This document shows, piece after piece, positions 34,761 to 46,808 of a stretch of 64,000 bases of DNA; position 1 is the first letter of the stretch; each line of letters starts with the position of its first letter. Made by a program: the position numbers and the translations under genes. The DNA comes from Kaistia dalseonensis (GTDB lineage: Bacteria > Pseudomonadota > Alphaproteobacteria > Rhizobiales > Kaistiaceae), in contig NZ_JAUSVO010000001.1 in assembly GCF_030814715.1 (NCBI RefSeq), positions 1,271,190 to 1,335,189 on the forward strand. The letters run 5' to 3'. Under the pieces are notes generated by a model that saw only the letters and a list, made by a program, of their open reading frames with translations, was not told the DNA's origin and did no database searches.

Positions 34761-35225
34761 ATGACCAGCCCCATCGAAGCCCGCCTCGCAGAACTCGGCG
34801 TCACCCTGCCGACCCCGGTCGCGCCTGTCGCCAATTACGTACCCTTCGTTGTCAGCAAGGGCATGCTCTATATTTCTGGCCAAATTCCGGTCGGCCCGAA
34901 CGGCGTCGAATATGTCGGCAAGCTCGGCGACACGCTGAGCATTGAAGACGGCCGCGCGGCCGCCCGGCTCTGCGCCATCAACATATTGGCGCAGGCCCGG
35001 GCTGCTCTGGGAGATCTGGAGCGCGTCGCCCGCATCGTCAAGCTGACCGGCTTCGTCAATTCGGCCGCCGATTTCGGCGACCAGCCCAAGATCGTGAACG
35101 GCGCCTCGGATTTCTTCGTCGAGGTGTTCGGCGACAAGGGCCGCCATGCGCGCTCGGCCGTCGGCGTTTCCGGCCTGCCCTTCGGCGTGGGCGTCGAGGT
35201 CGAAGCCGTCATCGAGATCGCCTGA
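34761..35225 (+). CDS. RidA-family (YjgF/YER057c/UK114) protein
   Basis: The 154-residue protein carries the Rid fold: PVANYVPFVVSKGMLYISGQIPVGPNG, then VARIVKLTGFVNSAADFGDQPKIVNGASDFFVEVFGDKGRHARSAVGVSGLPFGVGVEVEAVIE in overlapping parts. It is of the longer subgroup, with an extended N-terminus compared with about 130 residues for classical RidA, and has Val/Gly where RidA has the active-site Arg-rich RAAVEVARLP segment, so enamine deaminase activity is uncertain. ATG 34761 follows GGAG. It starts the operon with GDPD 6 nt downstream. Confidence 0.9.
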   Translation: MTSPIEARLAELGVTLPTPVAPVANYVPFVVSKGMLYISGQIPVGPNGVEYVGKLGDTLSIEDGRAAARLCAINILAQARAALGDLERVARIVKLTGFVNSAADFGDQPKIVNGASDFFVEVFGDKGRHARSAVGVSGLPFGVGVEVEAVIEIA

Positions 35226-35231
35226 CCGATC

Positions 35232-35978
35232 ATGGCGCTCTCCTGGCTCACGCAACGACCGATCGCGCACCGAGGCTATCATGATGCCGCGAGCGGCCGG
35301 ATCGAGAACACACTCTCGGCCGTTCGCGCCGCAATCGAGCATCGCTTCGCGATCGAGGTCGATCTGCAACTGACCCGGGACGGCACCGTGGTCGTCTTTC
35401 ATGACGAGACGGTCGACCGATTGATGCAGGCGAGCGGCCGCGTCGACAGCTTCACGCTGGCCGAACTGAAGGCGATCCCCTTCAAAGCCGGGGCGGACCG
35501 TGTGCCGACGCTCGCCGAACTGTTTGCGACCGTGGCCGGCAAGGTGCCGCTCGTCCTCGAGCTCAAGAGCGAGTTCAAGGGCGATCGACGCCTCGAAAAA
35601 GCCGTGGCGCCGATCCTCGCCAATTATGGCGGCCCGGCCGTTGTCATGTCCTTCGATCCGGAATCGATGGCCATGATGAAGAAGCTGCTGCCGGTCGTAC
35701 CGCGCGGCATCGTGGCCGATCGCTATACCGATCTCAACGATTGGGGCTTCCTGACCGCGCGGCAGCGCCTCTCCTTCCGCCATCTGCTTTCGGTGCCGCG
35801 CGTCGGCGCGAGCTTCGTCTCCTATGATTTGAACGGTCTGCCCTCGCTGGCGCCGTCCCTCGTCCGCCTGTTCGGCCTCACCCTGATCTGCTGGACAGTC
35901 CGCACGCGGGAACAATGGGAAAAGGCGAAGCGCTATACCGACCAGATCACCTTCGAAGGGTTCGATCCCGACGCCTGA
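35232..35978 (+). CDS. Glycerophosphodiester phosphodiesterase
   Basis: The 248-residue TIM-barrel enzyme has the GDPD signatures IAHRGYHD (His13, Arg14), EN at 25-26, IEVDLQLTRDG (Glu42, Asp44) and FHDETVDRL (His57). It splits glycerophosphodiesters from deacylated phospholipids into glycerol 3-phosphate and the alcohol. There is no signal peptide, so it is cytosolic. It begins 6 nt after RidA and is followed by an acyltransferase-like gene and a sulfatase-like gene, suggesting headgroup or osmoregulated-glucan recycling. Confidence 0.92.
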   Translation: MALSWLTQRPIAHRGYHDAASGRIENTLSAVRAAIEHRFAIEVDLQLTRDGTVVVFHDETVDRLMQASGRVDSFTLAELKAIPFKAGADRVPTLAELFATVAGKVPLVLELKSEFKGDRRLEKAVAPILANYGGPAVVMSFDPESMAMMKKLLPVVPRGIVADRYTDLNDWGFLTARQRLSFRHLLSVPRVGASFVSYDLNGLPSLAPSLVRLFGLTLICWTVRTREQWEKAKRYTDQITFEGFDPDA

Positions 35979-36152
35979 TCGGCTGCGACAAAGTCGACGC
36001 CCCCAGAGACTGAACCAAACGCATTCCGCCACCGTATCCATGTCTCGACGCCTGAAGCGGGCCGTTGCGTCATGGGGGAGCTTGTGCTTGCCGTTCAGCG
36101 CCTTAGATGGTGGGATGATGTCTCCCGCCCACCATGCGAGTCCATTTCACCG

Positions 36153-37426
<1,274 letters not shown>

Positions 37427-37430
<4 letters not shown>

Positions 37431-39121
37431 ACGCCTTCATCCCCTGGGCTGCCGCGCTATGGGGCGTCGCGCTCGCAATCGTGCTGGCGACCGAGTTGCG
37501 CCCTGCCCGCCTTCCCTTAACAATCGCGGCCTTCGCCTTGCTGACGGCGCTCATCCTGCTGATCGTGGGTGACCTGCCGCGCGCGACCTTGCTCGCCCTG
37601 TTCCTGGCTCTCACCATCGTCGGCGCCTCGGCGGTGAAGCACCACCATAGCGGCATGAAGCTCGCGGTGGCCGATCTCGGCCTCACCTTCGCTGGCACCA
37701 TTCCCTTCATGCTGAAGCAATATCGCGCGACCGCCACCAAGACGATCGCCGGTGCGATCGTGCTGATCCTGCTGGCCGTCGGCACGCTCGTCCTCGTGGA
37801 AGGCCCGACCGTTCCCTTCGTGACGCGGTTGGCCGTCCTCGCCGTGACGGCACTGCTGGCCGCAGGAACCTATTGGCTCGGCGGCGGCGCGGCCTATTTC
37901 CGGCCGGAAGTGACGCGGCGCAACCGCTTCTTCTCGTTCTTCATGGCCTCGCTGGTCGATATTCCGAGCTGGTGGCCGACGGGTGGCCTGCGCATGCTCG
38001 ACGTCGCCGACCAACCGCTGCCGCTCGCGCGGCCCCAGCCGGCCCGCTCGACGATCCGGCCGGATATCATCGTGATCCAGCACGAATCCGTCTTCGACCC
38101 GCGCCTTTACGGGCTGCCGGTGGATGAACGGATCGCCGAACTGCTGACGCCCTCGGGCGGACATTCCGGCCGGCTGCATGTCGATATTTATGGCGGCGGA
38201 TCCTGGCAGACCGAGTTCAGCCTCTTGACCGGCCTCTCCTCGGCGAGCTTCGGGCCGGACTCCTATTTCCTGTTCAAGAAGGGCGTCGGCCGCTTCCGCC
38301 ATTCCCTGCCCTCGCAGCTCGCGGGCCTCGGCTATCGCACCATGCTCTCGACCAGCTGCCGGCGAAACTTCATGAATTATGATGCCTTCTATGCCGGCAT
38401 CGGTGTCGACGACCGCGTCTTCTCCGACGAGTTCCCCCCGCCTTTCGATCTCGCGGATTTCGAGATCAACAATTCGGATGCGGCCTTCTTTGCGGCGACA
38501 GCAGATGCGTGGGACCGCGCGCTCGACAGCGATCCGACGCCGCGCTTCCTGATGGCGCTGACCAATTTCAACCATGGCCCGCATGAGAGCCGCCTTGTGC
38601 CGCCCGGGCGCTACGAGGCCGAGCGCGCGACCGCGCTCGCGGCGCTGCCGGACCCGAATTACGGCGAATATTATGCGCGCCTCTCCGAAACGGCGGAGAG
38701 CTATGCCGTCTTCCGTCAGGCGATCGCCGCGCGCGGCCGTCCCGCCCTGATCGTGCGCTATGGCGACCACCAGCCGACCATGACGCGGGCGATCGAGCAG
38801 GCCCATCGCATTCGTTCCGACGATCCGCGCCAGTTCGAGACCTTCTTCGCGCTCGAGGCGGTGAATTTCGAGGCCGATCTCTCGGACCTGCCGGAACATA
38901 TCGATATCGCGATGCTGGGCACCATCGCGCTCCGCGCCTCCGGCCTGCCGCTCGACGCGATCACGGCCACGCGCCTCGAACTGATCCCGGAAATCGGCGC
39001 GCGCTATATCGCGACGCCTTCAGAGCGCAAGCGCCGTTTCCATCGCACGCTCGTCGATGCCGGGCTGATCGAGCTCGGCGCGACGCCGGCCGTCTTGCCC
39101 GTTGCGACCGAACGCGCTTAA
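37427..39121 (+). CDS. Membrane-anchored sulfatase/LTA-synthase-like alkaline-phosphatase-superfamily protein
   Basis: The 564-residue protein has about five N-terminal hydrophobic segments (residues 4-165), then an extracytoplasmic catalytic domain: VIQHESVFDPRLYG near 216-229, the likely nucleophile Thr in GGGSWQTEFSLLTGLSS (about 261), TNFNHGPHES and IVRYGDHQPTM, which supply metal ligands. This is the architecture of lipoteichoic acid synthase and of E. coli OpgB, which move phosphoglycerol from phosphatidylglycerol to an acceptor. In a Gram-negative the likely acceptors are periplasmic glucans or lipids. It overlaps the upstream gene by 4 nt. GDPD in the same operon could handle the products. 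Confidence 0.87.
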
Positions 39122-39148
39122 GACAGTCGCAACCACGGGAGATCGGCC

Positions 39149-39577
39149 ATGACGAGCTATGACGACGGCAATATCTTCGCAAAGATCCTGCGCGGCGAAA
39201 TCCCCTCGCATCGGGTCTATGAGGATGCCGATACGGTCGCCTTCATGGATGTGATGCCGCAGGGCGAGGGACACCTCCTCGTCGTCCCGAAGGCGCCTTC
39301 CCGCAATCTGCTCGACGCCTCGCCCGAGACGCTCGCCAAGCTGCTCCCCGTCGTCCAGAAGCTCGCGCGTGCCGCCAAGACGGCCTTTGCCGCCGACGGC
39401 GTCACGATCCTGCAGTTCAACGAGCAGGCCGCCGGGCAGACTGTGTTTCACCTGCACGTGCATATCGTGCCGCGATTTGAAGGCGTGCCGCTCCGGCCGC
39501 ATTCGGGCACGATGGAGAAGCCGGAGATCCTCGCGGCCAATGCCGAGAAGGTCCGCGCCGCACTGTCTGCCGGCTGA
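39149..39577 (+). CDS. HIT-family nucleotide-binding hydrolase
   Basis: The 142-residue protein of the HINT branch shows NIFAKILRGEIPSHRVYEDA and the histidine triad FHLHVHIVPR (His101, 103, 105). HINT enzymes hydrolyse AMP-NH2-type and aminoacyl-adenylate substrates. GGGAGAT precedes ATG 39149, 27 nt after the sulfatase-like gene, so it closes the RidA operon. It is convergent with the D-lactate dehydrogenase gene, 24 nt apart. Confidence 0.95.
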   Translation: MTSYDDGNIFAKILRGEIPSHRVYEDADTVAFMDVMPQGEGHLLVVPKAPSRNLLDASPETLAKLLPVVQKLARAAKTAFAADGVTILQFNEQAAGQTVFHLHVHIVPRFEGVPLRPHSGTMEKPEILAANAEKVRAALSAG

Positions 39578-39601
39578 GGCGCGCCGCCGTCGCGCACGCC
39601 C

Positions 39602-40618
39602 TCAATGGATGCCGCTGACGGTCTCCGGCGCGACGCGATGGGCGAGCGGACGACCGGCTTCGGCGTCGGCGATATTGGCGAGCGTCGTGCGGGCGATCGC
39701 GCCCAGCGCCTCGACCGTGAAGAAGGCCTGATGCCCGGTGACGAGGACATTCGGGAAAGTCAGCAGGCGCTGGAACACATCGTCCTGGATGATCTCGTTC
39801 GATAGATCCTCGAAGAAGAGATCGCCCTCCTGCTCATAGACGTCGAGCGCGACGCCGCCGACCTTGCCGCGCTTCAGCCCGTCGATCAGCGCCTCGGCGT
39901 CGATCAGCGCGCCGCGGCTGGTATTAATGATGATCACGCCGGGCTTCGCCCGCTCGATCGCCTCGGCGTCGATGAGATGATGCGTCTCGGGCGTCAGCGG
40001 GCAGTGGAGCGTGATGATATCCGCTGCCGCGATGAGGTCCGCGCGCGGCCGATACGCGACGCCAATGGCGTGCAACTCCGGATCCTCGTGCTGGTCGAAC
40101 GCCAGAACGGTGCAGCCGAAGCCGAGCTTCAATATGCGCGCGACGATGCCGCCGATGCGGCCAGTGCCGATGACGCCCACCGTCTTGCCGTAAAGATCAT
40201 GGCCGATCAGCCCATCGAGCGCGAAATTATTATCTCGCACGCGCGACCAGGCGCGCGGAATGCGGCGGTCCATTGAGAGCAGCAGCGCGATGGTGAATTC
40301 CGCCACCGCATGCGGCGAATAGGCCGGCACGCGCACGACATCGATGCCGAGGCGCTCGGCCGCCACCAGATCGACATTGTTGTAACCCGCAGCCCTGAGC
40401 GCCAGCAGCCGCGTGCCACCGGCCTGGAGCACCGCCAAGACGGCCGCATCGACCACATCGTTCACGAAGACACAGACGCCGGCAAACCCATGCGCGAGCG
40501 GCGCGGTGGTCTCATCCAGGCGCGGCTCGAAGAAGACCAGTTCGTGACCAAACGCGACATTCGCCTCGTTCAGGAACTGGCGATCATAGGGCTTGGTGTT
40601 GAAGACGGCGACGCGCAC
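39602..40618 (-). CDS. D-lactate dehydrogenase-like 2-hydroxyacid dehydrogenase
   Basis: The 338-residue NAD-dependent enzyme has the Rossmann motif [10 protein letters not shown] (148-157), the catalytic Arg in [13 protein letters not shown], the Glu in [15 protein letters not shown], and His in [13 protein letters not shown]. The stretch [17 protein letters not shown] is characteristic of the fermentative LdhA type, which reduces pyruvate to D-lactate. The start is GTG 40618 with a GGGAG site. It is convergent with the HIT gene, so it is an independent unit. Confidence 0.93.
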   Translation of the reverse strand: MRVAVFNTKPYDRQFLNEANVAFGHELVFFEPRLDETTAPLAHGFAGVCVFVNDVVDAAVLAVLQAGGTRLLALRAAGYNNVDLVAAERLGIDVVRVPAYSPHAVAEFTIALLLSMDRRIPRAWSRVRDNNFALDGLIGHDLYGKTVGVIGTGRIGGIVARILKLGFGCTVLAFDQHEDPELHAIGVAYRPRADLIAAADIITLHCPLTPETHHLIDAEAIERAKPGVIIINTSRGALIDAEALIDGLKRGKVGGVALDVYEQEGDLFFEDLSNEIIQDDVFQRLLTFPNVLVTGHQAFFTVEALGAIARTTLANIADAEAGRPLAHRVAPETVSGIH

Positions 40619-40850
40619 GTTGGAGTCTCCCAGGCAGGCTTGCCGTAGGGCAGCGGCAGAAACGCAACCTTGTGTGTCGTCGAAGCCGCCTGCAACAATA
40701 GGGATCTGGTCGAGTCACGGACCCAGCGTTTGGATCAGCGCAGGCGCGACCAATCGGTTGTGCGACAGCCATCTTCTGGAAATTGATAACATAGCTGCGA
40801 CTATCGACAAATAGTACGGGTTCTTCGAAAGATAGAGGAAATTTAACGTA

Positions 40851-41879
40851 ATGGACTCTGTACATTCCGTCGCGGAAATTTTCAAACATTTGGACGGTGA
40901 CAATATAGAAGCCGCCACGATGGCCTGCTTGCGCGTTGCGCGAGCGTCTCAAGATCACCTAAATGCTGCATTCTTTTTGCGCGAGCTTTATCCGAGAAAG
41001 ACAGAAGTAGAACGCATCCTTTATGAAGATATGCGGCACTTGAAGGAGGAGGCACTGAAGTTCGTTCTGAAGCACTCGCTGGAACGCTGGCTCGAAGTCC
41101 ACACGATGGACTACCCTCTCGTGCACGAGGAAGACGAGGATAACGAGCGGACGGTGTTGGAAGTGGCAACCGGTGAAATCGAATCGCAACTAAGGCAATG
41201 GGGCGCAGTCATTGCCGAACTTAAGCCGCCGGCAGGCCTCACCGCGTTTGATGCGGCGGCATTTCATGATGCGGCAAATAGAGAGCGTGCAACTATTAGA
41301 CTACGTCTTTCCGCATTGCAGACAATTAAAGCGCGACTTAAGATACGCTGCTTGAACTACGCTATCCAGATGGAACGGCAGCTGTTATCCCAAGATCGCA
41401 ATCAAGCCCTACTCTGGACCGTTCAGAATGATGTGAACAATTATTTCAAAGAACACAGTTCAGACGTCTTCTACAAACTTCAGAAAGCTTCCGATCTTGC
41501 AGGATCAGATGATGAAGAGGATACAGCGTTGCTGTTGACGGAGGTGAGGCGCGCCTTGAAGGCAGCTGCCGATCACTTCTATCCGCCGCGATCGGAGCTT
41601 GTCATTTGCACAGACGGCAAAGAACGGATGCTCGCGGATGATCGCTACCTCGATCGCCTTCACGAGTATCTTGCTCAGCATATGGGTTCGTCCAAGGCGG
41701 GCGCGCTAGCAAAGGCAGAACTAGATCTGCTCGCTGCGTTCATGCGTAGGCTCAACAGCCTCGCCTCAAAAGGGGTTCACGACGCTGTAACGCAGGCAGA
41801 GGCACGGCAGGGTCTTGTGAGCCTCTTCTTGTTTTTGTCGACGGTGACTCAAACCGCGCCTAGCAATCGGAACGACTGA
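40851..41879 (+). CDS. Orphan helical protein of unknown function in a low-GC patch
   Basis: The 342-residue protein is predicted mostly helical, acidic, without signal peptide or membrane segments. I recognise no family with confidence. The C-terminal third (EVRRALKAAADHFYPPRSEL, then KAELDLLAAFMRRLNSLASKG and VHDAVTQAEARQGLVSLFLFL) reminds me of C-terminal helical domains in some abortive-infection or HEPN-like proteins, but this is memory only. Its base composition is near half GC, well below both neighbours, and codon use includes many AT-ending codons, signs of recent transfer. A GAGGAAA site precedes ATG 40851. It stands alone between two conserved metabolic genes, convergent with adhC. 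Confidence 0.7.
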   Translation: MDSVHSVAEIFKHLDGDNIEAATMACLRVARASQDHLNAAFFLRELYPRKTEVERILYEDMRHLKEEALKFVLKHSLERWLEVHTMDYPLVHEEDEDNERTVLEVATGEIESQLRQWGAVIAELKPPAGLTAFDAAAFHDAANRERATIRLRLSALQTIKARLKIRCLNYAIQMERQLLSQDRNQALLWTVQNDVNNYFKEHSSDVFYKLQKASDLAGSDDEEDTALLLTEVRRALKAAADHFYPPRSELVICTDGKERMLADDRYLDRLHEYLAQHMGSSKAGALAKAELDLLAAFMRRLNSLASKGVHDAVTQAEARQGLVSLFLFLSTVTQTAPSNRND

Positions 41880-41912
41880 CGCCCATTCCCGCTCTGCCGC
41901 TATAGTATTTGG

Positions 41913-41970
41913 AACCCCGTCTCGACGGAGGGGTTGGGGCCGGCCGGACGGTCTACCCGTTGCCCCAACC
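41913..41970. repeat. Two adjacent hairpins between the orphan gene and adhC
   Basis: A first hairpin pairs aacccc (41913-41918) with ggggtt (41930-41935). A second, overlapping it, pairs ggttggggc (41932-41940) with gccccaacc (41962-41970), a perfect 9-bp stem. They lie between two convergent stop codons. No T tract is present. They may end transcription partially, or be mutually exclusive folds marking an insertion edge. Confidence 0.5.
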
Positions 41971-41976
41971 GCTTCC

Positions 41977-43089
<1,113 letters not shown>

Positions 43090-43268
43090 CGAACGGCTCC
43101 TATAGTCCTGCTTCCGCGAGCGGCGGCTCGCCTGGCCGGACTTTATACGTCGAGCCGATTGACCGAAAGCCGAACCGTTCGACGTCGTGGCGACCATTGT
43201 GGAGTGCCCACATTTCCCGGCGAAGAGCGGTGTCCTATGGTGACATTTCGCAGTCGGGGGAGCGATCG

Positions 43269-44750
43269 ATGGCAAGGCTGTTCGGGGTCGAGCGCGGGGC
43301 AATCGCGCGGGAGAATGCAAGCGTGCAAGCGGCGGGCGCGAAGCTCCCGGCTCCCAACCCCTGGCCCATCGTTGCGATCACCTGTATCGGCTCGGCTATG
43401 GGCCAGTTCGACGCCAGCGTGGTTCAGCTCGCCCTGCCCGACCTCGCCGTGGTCTTCCAGACCCGTGAGACGATGGCGAGCTGGGTGGCGCTGGCCTATG
43501 TGCTCGCCTTCTCCGCCGCCCTGCCCGTGTTCGGCCGCCTTTGCGAAATGTTCGGGCGCAAGCGTCTCTACCTCGCCGGAATCCTGGTCTTCGCGCTCGC
43601 CTCGGCGCTCTGCGCCACGGCGACGACGCTCGGCGAGCTCATTTTCTTCCGCGTCCTGCAGGGCATAGGCGGCGCATCGCTGGGCGCAAACTCGATCGTC
43701 ATCCTGACGCGCGCTTCCGGCAAGGAGCTGCGCGCCCGCGCCATGGGCTATTTCTCGGCGGCGCAGGCGGTCGGCGTCAGTCTCGGGCCGATCGTCGGCG
43801 GGCTGCTTCTCGGCGCGTTTGGCTGGCAATCCATCTTCTGGGTCACCGTGCCGCTCGGCATCATCGGCGCGCTGCTCGGATGGATCATCCTGCCGGACGA
43901 CACTGAACGCGACCCGCGCCCGTTCGACTGGCAGGGCGCCCTCATGCTCGGCCCGGCGCTGGCCTGCCTCGTGCTCGTCCTCAATCACATAGCCGACTGG
44001 GGCATCGCCTCGCTGCCGACGATTTCCTTCACCATCGGCGGCATTGCGCTGCTCGTCCTCTTCGTCTGGCGGGAAAGACGGACGCCGTCGCCCTTGCTCG
44101 ATCTGCACATCTTCAGCTCGCAGCCATTCTCGCTCGGCGTCATCGCCGTGCTTCTCTCCTATGCGCTGCTCTACGGCATGTTCTACCTGATGTCCTACGC
44201 GGCGATCCGCGGCCTGCACGAATCGCCCGAACGTGCCGGGCTCCGTCTTTCAGCCGTGCCGATCGCGCTCGGGATTGCCGCGCCATTCGCCGGCGCATTG
44301 GTCAAGCGCCATGGAACATCGACGCTGGCGCTGTTCGGCATGGTGCTCGCCGCCATCGCGCTTCTGACGCTCTCGCTGGTTGCGCTCGAATCGACACCCT
44401 CGCGCGCGATCGGCATGGTCGCACTTGCCGTCTTCGGGGCGGGGCTCGGCTTCTTCATGGCGCCGAACAACAGCGCCACCATGGGCGCCGCGCCGCCCGC
44501 GCTGTCCGGCGAGGCCGGCGCCCTCATCAATCTCGCCCGCATGCTCGGCGTGAGCCTGGGCATCGCCAGTTGCGCTTCGATGCTGCATTGGCGCGTCACC
44601 GTCATCACGGCGGCGACCGACCCGAACGAGCTCTTCTTCGGAGACCCCATCCTCGGCGCCGTCGAGACCAGCTTCGCCCTGCTGCTGGTCCTCGCCATGA
44701 TTGCCGCGATCGCAACCTGGTTGCGCCGCCGCCTCGCGCCGGAAAGCTGA
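43269..44750 (+). CDS. MFS transporter, DHA2/EmrB-QacA-like drug exporter
   Basis: The 493-residue protein has about 14 hydrophobic segments and DHA2 features: [17 protein letters not shown] in the first segment, [30 protein letters not shown], the motif C region [32 protein letters not shown] in overlapping parts. DHA2 carriers export drugs, dyes or metabolites with a proton gradient. No membrane-fusion partner is nearby. The ribosome site GGGGGAG supports ATG 43269. It is convergent with a GST gene, only 3 nt between stop codons, so there is no room for separate terminators. Confidence 0.9.
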   Translation: MARLFGVERGAIARENASVQAAGAKLPAPNPWPIVAITCIGSAMGQFDASVVQLALPDLAVVFQTRETMASWVALAYVLAFSAALPVFGRLCEMFGRKRLYLAGILVFALASALCATATTLGELIFFRVLQGIGGASLGANSIVILTRASGKELRARAMGYFSAAQAVGVSLGPIVGGLLLGAFGWQSIFWVTVPLGIIGALLGWIILPDDTERDPRPFDWQGALMLGPALACLVLVLNHIADWGIASLPTISFTIGGIALLVLFVWRERRTPSPLLDLHIFSSQPFSLGVIAVLLSYALLYGMFYLMSYAAIRGLHESPERAGLRLSAVPIALGIAAPFAGALVKRHGTSTLALFGMVLAAIALLTLSLVALESTPSRAIGMVALAVFGAGLGFFMAPNNSATMGAAPPALSGEAGALINLARMLGVSLGIASCASMLHWRVTVITAATDPNELFFGDPILGAVETSFALLLVLAMIAAIATWLRRRLAPES

Positions 44751-44753
44751 GGC

Positions 44754-45383
44754 TCAGGCCGAGGGCGGAGACACGGCCTGATAGATCTCCTTAAACACCG
44801 ACAGCGCCTCGCATTCGGCCGAGAGTGCGGCGAGGCGCGGCCAGCTCTTGTCGCCGAGCAGGCCCGGATGTGATTCGTTCAGGAAGTTGAGCGCGCAGGC
44901 GACCGCGATATCGGCATGTCCGATGCGATCGCCAAACCACCAGGGCGAAGGCCGGTTGGAGCGGTCGAGTTCCAGCGCGTCGAGCACGTCGCCGATCTGC
45001 GTCTTGCAGCGCTCGACCCAGACCTTCGACGTCTCGGGCCGCAACACGCGCTCATAGACGAGGCTGACCGCCTTGTCGGCCATGCCGGTCGCCAGCGCGC
45101 AGACCTTGAGCGCGCGCCGCCGCTCCGGCCCGTATTCGGCCATCATCGCATCGTCCGGCTCGACCTGCTCGTCGAGATAATCGAGGATCGCCGCGCTCTC
45201 GATCAGCACCTCGCCCGTATCGAGCACGAGCGTCGGCACGCGGCGCAGCGGATTATAGAAAGCCACCTTCTCGGCATCGCCGAACACCGACCAGGGCCGA
45301 TGCTCGAAGGGCAGATCATAGAGCTTCAGCGCAACGCCGACGCGGCGGACAAAGGGGGAATCATACTGGCCGATGAGGATCAT
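44754..45383 (-). CDS. Glutathione S-transferase family protein
   Basis: The 209-residue protein begins MILIGQYDSPFVRRVGVALKLY, a thioredoxin-fold N-terminus with the Ser of the SPF motif as likely glutathione-activating residue, followed by RRVPTLVLDTGEVLIESAAILDYLDE and a helical C-terminal domain. It resembles uncharacterised proteobacterial GSTs of the YibF/beta-like type. The substrate is unknown. GGAG precedes ATG 45383. It lies 78 nt downstream... of no same-strand gene in transcription order other than rarA's opposite end, so it is likely a separate unit. Confidence 0.87.
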   Translation of the reverse strand: MILIGQYDSPFVRRVGVALKLYDLPFEHRPWSVFGDAEKVAFYNPLRRVPTLVLDTGEVLIESAAILDYLDEQVEPDDAMMAEYGPERRRALKVCALATGMADKAVSLVYERVLRPETSKVWVERCKTQIGDVLDALELDRSNRPSPWWFGDRIGHADIAVACALNFLNESHPGLLGDKSWPRLAALSAECEALSVFKEIYQAVSPPSA

Positions 45384-45461
45384 CGATGAACTCCAAGCTG
45401 TCTGGGTTGCCATCCTGCACCGGCCGGGCGAATGCGCAAGGTGCCGGGCGACAACCAGCGT

Positions 45462-46772
45462 TCACTCTTCGCCCCGCTCACGCCTCAGCTTCGCCCAATA
45501 ATCCATGCGCTTCCTGATCTCGCGCTCGAAGCCGCGTTCCACCGGCTCGTAGAAGCTCTGGCGCCCGAGCGCTTCGGGGAAATAGTTCTGTCCCGAGAAG
45601 GCGTCCGGCTCGTCGTGATCGTACCGATAGCCGGCATTGTAGCCCTCGTCCTTCATCAGCTTGGTCGGCGCGTTCAATATGTGCTTGGGCGGCAGGAGCG
45701 AGCCGCCGCGCTTTGCAGCCTGCGTCGCGGCCTTGAAGGCGGTGTAGACGGCGTTCGATTTCGGCGCCGTCGCGAGATAGACGCAGGCCTGCGCGAAGGC
45801 GAGTTCGCCCTCGGGGCTGCCCAAATAATCATAGGCGTCCTTGGCGGCATTGGCGATCACAAGCGCCTGCGGGTCGGCGAGGCCAATATCCTCGACGGCC
45901 ATGCGCACCAGCCGGCGCCCGAGATAGAGCGGGTCCTCGCCCGCATCGAACATGCGCGCCAGATAATAGAGCGCCGCGTCCGGGTCCGAACCGCGCACTG
46001 ATTTGTGCAGGGCCGAGATCAGATTGTAGTGGCCGTCCTGGCCCTTGTCGTAGATCGGCGCCCGGCGCTGGACGATTTCCTGCAGCGCCTTCGCGTCGAA
46101 GACCTCGCCGGGCTTTGCCGCGCGCCAGACCTCCTCCGCCAGCGTCAGCGAGGCGCGACCGTCGCCGTCGGCCATGCGGATCAGCACCTCGCGCGCTTCC
46201 TCGTCGAGCGGCAGGGCCTTGCCCTCGGCGACTTCCGCACGCGCCAGCAATTGCGCGATCGAATCCGGTCCGTGCGAATGGAACACGAGCACGCGCGCCC
46301 GCGAGAGCAACGCCGCGTTCAACTCGAAAGAGGGGTTTTCCGTGGTGGCGCCGACCAGCGTGACGGTGCCATCCTCCATCACGGGCAGGAAGCTGTCCTG
46401 TTGCGCGCGGTTGAAGCGATGGATCTCGTCGACGAAGAGCAGCGTACCCTTGCCGATCTGGCGACGGGCCCGCGCCTGGTCGAACACCTTCTTGAGATCC
46501 GCCACACCGGTGAAGACTGCCGATATCTGCTCGAAATGCAGATCAGTCTCATTGGCGAGGAGCCGCGCCACCGTGGTCTTGCCGGTTCCCGGCGGCCCCC
46601 AGAAGATCATCGAGCCGAGCGAGCCGGAATGGAGCATGCGCGTCAGCGCGCCATCCGGCCCGACCAGATGATCCTGGCCGACGACGTCGGCGAGCCTTTG
46701 CGGCCGCAGGCGATCGGCAAGCGGCCGCGGCGCCGCCCTCTCCAACCCTGCTGCTTCGAACAGATTGCTCAC
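45462..46772 (-). CDS. rarA: Replication-associated recombination protein A (AAA+ ATPase, MgsA)
   Basis: The 436-residue clamp-loader-like AAA+ protein has ADRLRPQRLADVVGQDHL, Walker A GPPGTGKTT (59-67), Walker B LLFVDEIHRF, sensor GATTENPSFELNAALLSRARV in overlapping parts, and the C-terminal MgsA tetramerisation domain (YDHDEPDAFSGQNYFPEAL). RarA acts at stalled forks and on single-stranded DNA gaps. GTG 46772 (then SNLFEAAGL) matches the family N-terminus. A GTG at 46808, adjacent to the degP stop, is the alternative. It follows degP closely on the same strand and probably shares its transcript. Confidence 0.93.
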   Translation of the reverse strand: MSNLFEAAGLERAAPRPLADRLRPQRLADVVGQDHLVGPDGALTRMLHSGSLGSMIFWGPPGTGKTTVARLLANETDLHFEQISAVFTGVADLKKVFDQARARRQIGKGTLLFVDEIHRFNRAQQDSFLPVMEDGTVTLVGATTENPSFELNAALLSRARVLVFHSHGPDSIAQLLARAEVAEGKALPLDEEAREVLIRMADGDGRASLTLAEEVWRAAKPGEVFDAKALQEIVQRRAPIYDKGQDGHYNLISALHKSVRGSDPDAALYYLARMFDAGEDPLYLGRRLVRMAVEDIGLADPQALVIANAAKDAYDYLGSPEGELAFAQACVYLATAPKSNAVYTAFKAATQAAKRGGSLLPPKHILNAPTKLMKDEGYNAGYRYDHDEPDAFSGQNYFPEALGRQSFYEPVERGFEREIRKRMDYWAKLRRERGEE

Positions 46773-46808
46773 GTCAGTCGCCAGATCCAGATCCGCTCTC
46801 TGCCACAC

